Shown: positions 56,377-64,000 of the stretch, in pieces | Numbering within the stretch: the first letter of the stretch is position 1 | Layout of the letters: the number at the start of each line of letters is the position of its first letter | Assembly: GCA_030549335.1 (NCBI GenBank) | Contig: CM060183.1 | Coordinates: forward strand, 32,868,768 to 32,932,767 | From: Pontederia crassipes | Lineage: Eukaryota > Streptophyta > Magnoliopsida > Commelinales > Pontederiaceae | Length of the DNA stretch: 64,000 nucleotides | Direction of reading: 5' to 3' | Translations under genes and position numbers: made by a program | Notes under the pieces: model-generated | What the model saw: only the letters and a program-made list of their open reading frames with translations | What the model was told of the DNA's origin: nothing | The model's database searches: none

Positions 56377-57677
56377 GGGTATAATAGGCATCCTCCCAAC
56401 TTAAGTCCTCCCATTTTTTTTCGATGTCCGATAGACGATCGACGTCTTGTGATGGATCGACGCGCCCTTCGGCGTCCTTCATTGCCAGCGTCCTCCTCCT
56501 CATCGCGTCCTCCATCACCGGCGTCCAGTCCTTCGCCGCCTCCCCCATAGTCAATCCCATTGCCCCCTATGCGGCTCCAACCTCCTCACCATCGGTGTCA
56601 GCGGTCTCTTCCCAATCACTTTGGCGCTGCTGGGCCCGGCCACGACCTTCCCTCTTCTCGCCCCTCATTGTGTTAGATGTCCCCACTGTCGCTCGCTTGG
56701 ACATGACAATGTCACACGACCTCGTGCGAGAGCGGGTCTCCTCTCCCCGAACTTCGACACTGCCATTGGCAAGGATGGTGAGGAGGCAGAGGAGGACGGA
56801 GGATGCGAAGGCTAGGAGGAAATTGGAATATAGGATGCGAAGGCTTGGATCGATGTCGCACAGATATCGACAGCCCTATCGCCGCCACTGTTGTCGTTGC
56901 TCGATGCCATTGGTGAATCAATGTCGAGCAACGACGCTCCTCCATCGCCGACACCCTCCTCATCATCATGTCCTCTATCGCCGGCGCCCTATCCCTCGCC
57001 GCCTCCCCCATGGTTGCTCCCATCGCCCCTTCCGCGGCTCCAACCTCCTCACCTACGGCATCGACAGCCTCTCCTCACCTGCTGGCTGCTGCTGCCACTG
57101 CCGCTACCTAGTCACCTGCTGCCTCCTAAAGCAGGGCTTAGGAAAGAACATCGGCACTGAGAAGAAGAGGATCGAGAGAGTTCGTCGAAGTCACTGATCT
57201 GACGCTATGATACCAATTAAGCAGGGGAATAAGAAAGAGATGATGGTGATTTGGGACTTCTGACAAGTGCCGATGACGGTCATTCTAGACCTTGATTTGA
57301 TCCCCAAAGTTCCACGTCTGTTACGCCTGTCGACAGCGCTCGAAGGTCGCGCGATCCTTCACGATCCATGCCTCATAACATCCGACGACATATCCGTCGT
57401 CATTATTCCTCCACTATCCGCAACTGGCTCTTAATGACGCCGTTCACCGTCAATGTCGGTGATCACGTGCACAACTGGTCATGCTTGTGTATGATCGTGG
57501 AGTCATGGCCGTGACAACTTGTTGTCACGCCCGTGATCGTTGTGGTCACTTATTTAACACCTCCCCCATGCTGTCTGTCACTGCTGTCGTTGTCGTTGCA
57601 TCCTAAACCATCGATGACGATGAAAAAATGGGAGGACAGTCCTCCGAACTCAAGTTGGGAGAACCCGCATTATATCC
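56377..57677. mobile_element. Mutator-like element with GC-rich cargo (Pack-MULE candidate)
   Basis: Inverted terminal arms of about 45-60 bp: GGGTATAATAGGCATCCTCC...TCCTCCCATTTTTT on the left, and GGATATAATGCGGGTTCTCC...TCCTCCCATTTTTT on the right (other strand). The flanks TTAAGATAA (56368-56376) and TTAAGATGC (57678-57686) form a 9-bp duplication with two changes, the Mutator signature length. There is no transposase. The 1.2-kb interior is GC-rich in an AT-rich neighbourhood, as in elements that have captured gene pieces. Confidence 0.75.
56424..57197 (+). CDS. Open frame inside the Mutator-like element, unknown product
   Basis: 257 codons from an ATG at the inner edge of the left arm, starting MSDRRSTSCDGSTRPSASF. 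I do not recognise a family. An early segment (SVLLLIASSITGVQSFAASP, then IAPYAAPTSSPS) recurs in a second copy further along in another frame (56910-57090). This suggests that the captured sequence, not this frame, was the original coding unit. The later part is Arg/His/Cys-rich and looks non-native. An alternative coding direction is the minus strand (GATMGEAARDRAPAIED, about 57020). Treat it as a cargo frame of doubtful expression. Confidence 0.3.
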   Translation: MSDRRSTSCDGSTRPSASFIASVLLLIASSITGVQSFAASPIVNPIAPYAAPTSSPSVSAVSSQSLWRCWARPRPSLFSPLIVLDVPTVARLDMTMSHDLVRERVSSPRTSTLPLARMVRRQRRTEDAKARRKLEYRMRRLGSMSHRYRQPYRRHCCRCSMPLVNQCRATTLLHRRHPPHHHVLYRRRPIPRRLPHGCSHRPFRGSNLLTYGIDSLSSPAGCCCHCRYLVTCCLLKQGLGKNIGTEKKRIERVRRSH

Positions 57678-57689
57678 TTAAGATGCGTT

Positions 57690-60600
57690 ATTAAGTCACT
57701 CTAATTCAATTGTTAAGTAATTTGATATTACTCTGATTGAGATCTTTTTTCAATTGGGTTCGAATCCTGAAAGATCCGGTCAAATGGAAATTAGGACCCA
57801 TCACGAACCTCCTCATTTTAGGTTCAAATCTGATTTTGTTCACTTCTACTGTCCTACAATACTAAGATTAGCTGTAAATAAATTTAAAGATGATAAAATA
57901 TTAATGAGAAAAATGTATATGTACAAACATTTAATGTAGAATAGGTGTAGTACACTAATTTTATTTATTAGATTAATAAAATAAGTTTTAAAAAAAATAT
58001 GTTAAATAGTAAATGCGATTAAGATTAAGATCATCTGATCAAGTCATTTTAATAAATACGACTAATTAAATAATTTAATTTTTTTGTCCTTAGATGCTAC
58101 TTTTTTATTATCAAATTACCCCAATAAATATGTCATTTCTTCTAATAAATATATAATTAATTTACTCATGAATTATAATTCTTAAATTAATTAACTATTA
58201 AAAAATAAGTGTTTATACATAGAACGAGATGGTCTAGATAGTCATTATTCCCAATCTTAATACATTATATGCTCATATATCAAGTAATTGTTCGTGCGGG
58301 TGAAAGTAGTTCGGGTGAAGTCGAGTTTTCGATAAAAAAAACAACCGTTACTTTTCATGTTGGTTTTAAAATTAAAAAAAAATTATCCTAAAATTATTTT
58401 GAAAAAAAAACACCTCTAGCGGATCGATTTTTTTGGGGCCATATTTTTACATAATTATATTTTAAAATATACAGTAAATTAATATTAATTTAAAAAAATA
58501 AATTTATATTAAACATAAAATACGCTATTAAAATTTTAAAGTTATTAAATTAGAGTTTAATAATGTGATAGAAAAGTATGAAATTTTATAAAAAAATATT
58601 ATATCTATAATAAAAGAATTAATAATATATGTATTAATTATATAAATAAAAAATGAGCTTCACGGGTCCCTACATATTTTTTGAGTGGGGTCCTAATTTT
58701 ACTGGGTGAATTTTAATTTACTAAAAATTATTCTAAATCATATTAGGGCCCTATTTTTCGGTTTTCCCGATTCAATTTTTTGGGTCGGATAAATTTTTCG
58801 AGTTGGTCAGGTTTTTCTTACACCCCTAATTGCTTGTTACTATTTGAATTTATTTTGGGTAGCCAAATTTCGATGTCTGAAAAGCATGCTGACGGTCCAA
58901 CTCGCATGATGTTAAAATACGCACTGTTCATAAGTTAAAAATCGGTCCATCATCAAGTCCAACTAATTCAATTACATCACCCAATATGAATTTTTTTATA
59001 TTCATATAGACTTTAGCTTGAGATATTACTTAAAAGCAAGAAAGGGTGTTGGTTACTATTTGAAATTTTTTATTGCCATAATTAACATGCGTATCTTCAT
59101 TTTTTTTTCGTGTCTTCGTTGTAACAAGAAAATTGTGGTACGCAATCCGAGAGGATTCGAAGAGACGTCATCTATCGGTGCATGGGGGAGACGTATAATA
59201 GAGACGTGACTGGGTTGGCCGTTGCGAGCTGAGCAGTGCAAATTGTGACGTCTACAGCATCAATGCCCCGCAACATCACATGCATCGTCGGCATCAAAGG
59301 GATGTTGACGATGATGACAAAATGGAGTCATGGACGGTAAGCTCTGAATGATATTTTGAATAAATATTAGGATTAATTGGCAAGTAGAATAATATCTTTT
59401 CCATTGTATACTTTTTTATAGCTAGATTCATGAATTACAAGTGTTTCTTGCTATATTTTTGCCATCTTTTCTTTTTAATCAAAACATCTTTATATATTTT
59501 TATTTTTTCCTATCGAGAAAATGGAGCTACTCTCCATAATACCTTATGAATTAGCATTTTCCCTAAAAACTCAAATCATTAGAATAATTAAGCTCATTTT
59601 GACATTTTTAGTATGAGGTTCATTTGCTTATTAATAAAGAGAATGTTTTCATATATAGAACTCTTCAATTGAATGATGTGAAATGCTAATTTAGATGACG
59701 TGATAAATTTAAAGGAAAACCTTCTTTTCTTTCATTTTTTATAAAATAATATCTAAAAGAAATATCTTCTCTTTTCATTTTTCATTTTTCATTTTTTTAT
59801 CTGACATGGTCACAAGAATCAAATCTGCAGGAACATGAAAGGAGTCGTAAATATTACTTTTTTTTTCTTTGACGAGATTAAAATTCGTCTACCCAAAAAG
59901 TTAAGTATATAAGTGATATTACTATATTTTATGATTTGACTTTTATCAACGAAAAATTAATTTATAACAATATTTACAATGATATATAGCATATGGGGAT
60001 TATATATTTTTTCTTGTCGCATTTCAAATGGAAGAAGAATGTTAGTAAAATTTTCGACGATGTCGAGATCGAAAAGTTGGAGCGAAAACATAGGTCAGTG
60101 TGACTGAATATCATTAACAAATCATCGTGCATCTTGTGTTTATCTTTTTGTCTCTCATTCTCACTCTATTATGCATGTTGTGTTGATTTAAATATTAACA
60201 AATTAATTTTAAACTTCCGCGATGATTTTCATAAAATCGGAATTTTCAATTTAACATCGATTCAACCTCCTCTCGATGTCTTGTGATCCTACACATATCA
60301 TCAATTTAATAATAATCAATCAATATCAATCACGTCTATTATCAATTATCGTTAATTAATAATTCAACAAGGTCGGTGAAGGCTCTATTTGAGAGATATC
60401 AATAATCTATCATGCACAGATGCTATAATCTATTATCCATTAGTTATAAGAGCATAATTCAATTATCGATCATGCACGAATGCACAATTTAATTATCCAT
60501 CAATCATATCGGTAGTAATACAAATATCAATCATATAAATTGCAATACAATCACCAATATCTTAAATGTCACAGTACGATTGTCCATTAATTAATTTCCC

Positions 60601-61900
60601 TTTTCTTACTCTTTAATTACTAGGGCTGTAATACAATAAATATCACAATATAATTATTCATTTAATCTTTAAAGTTATCCATAAGAACCATAAGGTCGAT
60701 TTGATAGCTCTTATTTATTAAGGGAACACCATATTGTGTGAAGCCAATCAATCATAAAAGTCGCAATACGCGAAATATAATGACCCACGATTTTTATTTT
60801 GTATCTTATTTACTTATGATGTCTATTTGTATTAATTATTCATTAGGTAACTTTTCAATTTGGAATACAATAATGGAACAAATCAATCACTATGCCAATT
60901 AGGTGCCGATCAATTAATCAATACACTAATTATTAATAATCAATTTCATTAATTCTATTAACTATTAATCCATACTATGAGGATAATAGTTCTAAGGATC
61001 TATATAAAAGAAAATCGTCGATATAGAGATCCCATTACGTATCTTAAGTTAACTAAAAAATTAATTGTCCTTTGTTATTCGTTGGATGCACAATCATCGA
61101 ACTTTGGCTGACGATTTCTTCTCGATGCTGCCTTGAAATCTGCGCTAATAACTTTGATGATGGTCCTGTTGGAGTTTCAGAATGATATGTTGACCGTGCT
61201 CTCATATGTCTTGATTTGCAAAAAAATGGAATAGAAATATAGGGCTCTCTTGTAAAAATTTTGTGGAAATTAATAATGGTTTATACTCCCTATCTATTAT
61301 TTAGGCCATATTTATAATTTTTAACTAAAGTGTTTTACTCTACTGTGCCTTGGGTTAATTCTCAATTAACCATTGTCATTCATCAGTAATCATCATCTTA
61401 TAAATATTTAAATTTAATTAAATTTGAATAACTAATCATTTTATAATCATACTTATCAAAATCCATCTCTAATCAAATTTTATCTTATCTTTTATAACTT
61501 CTATCAATCAAACTCTACTTTTATCATATCAATTTATTTCTTCCTTTTGTCTAATTTTCATAAATAATTAATATAATAATATTTTCTCATTTAATTTTTA
61601 GATAAAAATAATAAGTAATGTTATTTTATTCCCATTAGGAAAAATATGATAATTTCAACTTTTTATATACACAACAAAAATATATTTACAATCATAAAAT
61701 TTATAGAAAAATGATGGTATGCAAGTAAATGTTGAAAAATATAATAATTTGAGAAAAAAATTGTGTTACCTCTTCTAACATATAGCACATTAATCATTCT
61801 TAGATTCGTGATAGACGATATATTACAAAAAAAATTCATAAATTCAATATTCATCATGAATTAATTTAAGATTGATTAATGAGTGATGGTAGCACAAATA
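57690..61900. other. AT-rich intergenic region
   Basis: Contains dispersed repeat copy 2 (57870-58255) and a possible degenerate MITE ending ACACCCCTAA near 58825. Short open frames (57754-57939, 59018-59209) show no family resemblance. I see no gene. Confidence 0.5.
57870..58255. repeat. Dispersed AT-rich repeat, copy 2
   Basis: Same-orientation, diverged relative of 40640-41010 (shared words such as TTTTATTATCAAATTA and ATATAATTAATTTA in the same order, ending near a TCTAGATAGTCATTA block). Confidence 0.55.
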
Positions 61901-61904
61901 TTAA

Positions 61905-62295
61905 AGGGTTAATTCCTTAAACATCTCTTGAATTGTAGTGATTTTTTCATCTTTGTCCCTAATATATGAACTTACCGTAACGTCTCTCTAAATTATTTCG
62001 CAATTTTCACTTTAATTCATCCTTCATATTTTGTTAATTTTTTCATTATTTATATTTTTTTGATTTATTAAATGATTAAAATGTCATATTGCAATTTAAA
62101 ATAAATGTCCTTTTTTCGTTGAAGATAATTTAATTATTTAATAAATCTAAAAAATAAAAAAATAATGATAAAATTAACATAATATGAGGAATTGACTAAA
62201 ATGAAAAGTGCGATTTACGGTAAATTTATATATTAGAAATAAAAATAGATCCTTTTTAGATATAACAAAAACGTGTATAACTAATTGTCAACACT
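61905..62295. mobile_element. Foldback-type MITE with long inverted arms
   Basis: The left arm includes CTAATATATGAACTTACCGT, TCGCAATTTTCACTTTAAT and CATATTTTGTTAATTTTTTC. The right arm on the other strand includes CTAATATATAAATTTACCGT, TCGCACTTTTCATTTTAGT and CATATTATGTTAATTTTATC. The arms reach about 150 bp with a short AT-rich loop. It lies just upstream of the LysM receptor promoter and might supply small RNAs or chromatin marks (inference). Confidence 0.75.
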
Positions 62296-62375
62296 ATTTT
62301 TTAGATGAACTAAAATTATGACCAATTTTTTAGTGTTTAGACTGCTCCTCTAAGATTTAGGTCGATCACCTTAAG

Positions 62376-62384
62376 TATAAAATA
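62376..62384 (+). promoter_or_regulatory. Candidate TATA box for the LysM receptor gene
   Basis: TATAAAATA lies about 400 bases before the ATG. It is followed by a pyrimidine-rich stretch (62450-62700) typical of a plant leader. The AT-rich context makes chance possible. Confidence 0.35.
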
Positions 62385-62781
62385 ACACACTAAACAAGTA
62401 GACGCTACAGCTTGGAAGCTTATTAATGTGATTGGGGGATAAGCTAACCAACGTAACCCCTCCCCCGCCCTCTTCTTTGCTCTCTCTCCCCATCTTTCTC
62501 TCTGTTACAGTGACAGAGCCAAATACCGCATTGCAGAGCACTTTGGGATGCTCTCCCTCTCCTCCTTTCTCCACCGCAACCCAATGCCCCATACCGCAAG
62601 TATCCCACTCCCATTACGCCCTGTCTTCTCCTCTTCCTCGTCAGCTCCATCTCCGTCTCTTCCCCAATCAAATCCCTTAATCCCCCTCTGGATGTTCTTG
62701 TAGAGATCTTCGACATTTTCTTTTGTTTTCAGCATTTGTGTGCATTTTCATCCGTTTCTGCTGAAATTTTTTATACCTTCG

Positions 62782-64000
62782 ATGGCTCTTCTCGTCGCGT
62801 TTGCATTCTTCAATTTGATGCTGCTTTGTTCGTCTTCTCCGGCACCACTCAATTGCTCCGACGTCGGCCGCGTCTGCACGTCCTTCCTCGCCTTCAAGAC
62901 CGGCCCCTCCACCACCCTCCCGCTGCTGCAGAGCATGTTCGACGTATTCCCCGAGGACATCACCGCCGACGAGGCCGGCAACCCCGGCTACGTCTTCGTC
63001 CGGAAGAACTGCTCCTGCCTCTCCGTCGAGGAGTACCTCTCCAACACCACCTTCACAGTGAGGCAGGAGGAGAGCTCGGTCTACCCTGCCGTCGCTGCTG
63101 CCTACGAGGGTCTCGCCTACTTGCCCAACACCACCGCCACGAGGGCGGCGCGGGCCGGGGCGGTCGTGTCGCTGCAGTTGCTCTGCGGGTGCTCCAGCGG
63201 GCTGTGGAACTACCTTATGAGCTACGTCATGGAGGAGGGCGACACCATCGAGTCGTTGTCGAGCCGCTTCGGTGTCAGCATGGATAGCATCGAGACGGCA
63301 AACGGAATGTCCGGCCCAGAAGGCATTGTGGTTGGCGATGTCTATTACATTCCGCTGAATTCCGGTGCGCCGCCTTCTTTCTCTCAGTAGATTTCGTTGT
63401 TTCCCATTTCTTTGTTGGCTAAATCTCTAGCATTGTGAGTTATGGATTATTATATGAAAGAATCGTAATTTTAGATGTCAAAAAGGGGAAACCTTTTCCC
63501 TCGATGCTTGTCCAGAGCTAACAAATAATTTTCCTTGCGTTGTTTGATGTTTGTCCTTTTAGTTCCTGGAAATCCTTATAGTGTGAATGAAGAGGTGTCT
63601 CCTGCTACTGCTCCAGCTCCTGTTCCGAACTGGTTCACATCTTCAGGTACGGGAAGCCAACTTCTCTTGCGATTTCTTCAATTTTTAGTTGAAACTGTCC
63701 GTTTAGACGTCTGGATCCGGGACTATCTTATGTGATTTGTGCTAAAATCTAATGGCTAAACCAATTCATTCTCTTATTTGGCTAATGCCACTGGGTATTT
63801 CCATTAGTTCATGTTTTACTGAGCATTATTAATTTCATCAAATCCCAGCCTTATCAAGGCTGCCAGGGCACCATGCAAAGGGTATCATGTTCGATAATTG
63901 CATTTAGAATTACTTAACAGTAGGTTCCATTCTTAGCTAGGAATTGTATTTTTTTCCCAACATCTTAACCATGTGAAGGGGAGTCTGGAGAGATTTTAGT
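62782..64000 (+). CDS. LysM receptor-like kinase, LYK3/EPR3 type (5' part)
   Basis: Plasma-membrane receptor for N-acetylglucosamine-type or exopolysaccharide ligands in immunity and symbiosis. Exon 1 is 62782-63364 and exon 2 is 63563-63646, joined as NS-VPGNPYSVNEE with GT/AG borders (donor CCG|GTGCGC, acceptor TTTTAG). Exon 2 ends at G|GTACGG. The rest, with transmembrane and kinase parts, lies beyond the window. Residues 1-21 (MALLVAFAFFNLMLLCSSSPA) are a signal peptide. The ectodomain has LNCSDVGRVCTSFLAFK, the CxC pairs NCSCLS and LCGCSS, several Asn-glycosylation sites, and a clear third LysM (IESLSSRFGVSMDSIETANG ... VVGDVYYIPLNS). The pattern RVCTSFLAFK...QSMFDV..DIT is what I associate with LYK3/EPR3 rather than CERK1 or LYP. 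The exon is strongly GC-rich. The start at 62782 is the first ATG of the frame; the frame extends upstream without an ATG. The reading stays open past 63364 to 63390, which would be intron read-through. Confidence 0.88.

Noticed and set aside
57745-57785. tRNA-like T-arm word GGTTCGAATCC
   Set aside because: The preceding 60 bases do not give a D-arm, anticodon stem or box A, and the acceptor ends do not pair. It is a chance word or a very decayed SINE.

Overview
The window is nuclear DNA from a flowering plant. Its genes carry spliceosomal introns with GT/AG borders. It holds an auxin-signalling repressor and two receptor genes of plant-only families, and about half of the annotated length is plant transposon sequence. 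GC-rich coding exons (LRR receptor, LysM receptor first exon) sit in very AT-rich spacers. That contrast, and the GC-rich single-block ectodomains, lean towards a non-grass monocot, but this is an inference and the species cannot be named from the sequence.

Layout. 0-13 kb: AT-rich spacer around a minus-strand gene for an LRR receptor of the HAESA/HSL1-like type (5401-7365). It has lost its kinase half. The spacers on either side share long dispersed repeats, and a further partial copy lies at 11.5-12.4 kb, as if the locus was once a tandem array. Small DNA transposons (a CACTA element with a TCA duplication at 9438-9738 and a terminal-inverted-repeat element at 10304-10938) lie between them. 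14.2-16.7 kb: a 5'-truncated, decayed LINE.

17.3-36.9 kb: one broken gene for translation elongation factor eEF2 on the minus strand, stretched to about 19.5 kb by insertions. A hAT-like MITE, a Ty3/gypsy chromovirus-type retrotransposon and a solo LTR lie in its coding exon. A second Ty3/gypsy element with a perfect TATTA duplication lies in its first coding intron. Frameshifts, a stop and a deletion of roughly 165 codons make it a pseudogene, although its start exon, 5' UTR exon, splice sites, TATA-like box and telo-box are still visible.

37-43.9 kb: another LINE 3' end, a probable LTR remnant with an array of GGTCGACC motifs, and a striking (TA)n-centred inverted repeat. 44.0-46.5 kb: a six-exon Aux/IAA gene (337 aa, minus) with intact EAR motif, degron and PB1 core, the best-supported complete gene here. 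46.5-62.4 kb: gene-poor AT-rich DNA with several terminal-inverted-repeat elements, the most notable a Mutator-like element (56377-57677) with a 9-bp duplication and a GC-rich, internally duplicated cargo. 62.8 kb to the end: the first two exons of a LysM receptor-like kinase of the LYK3/EPR3 type, running off the window.

Functionally the intact genes are independent: auxin-dependent transcriptional repression (Aux/IAA) and cell-surface perception (LysM receptor, possibly the truncated LRR protein). No operon-like or co-regulated system is visible. The most interesting content is the layered record of transposition through a housekeeping-gene copy, the kinase-less receptor, and the cargo-carrying Mutator-like element.
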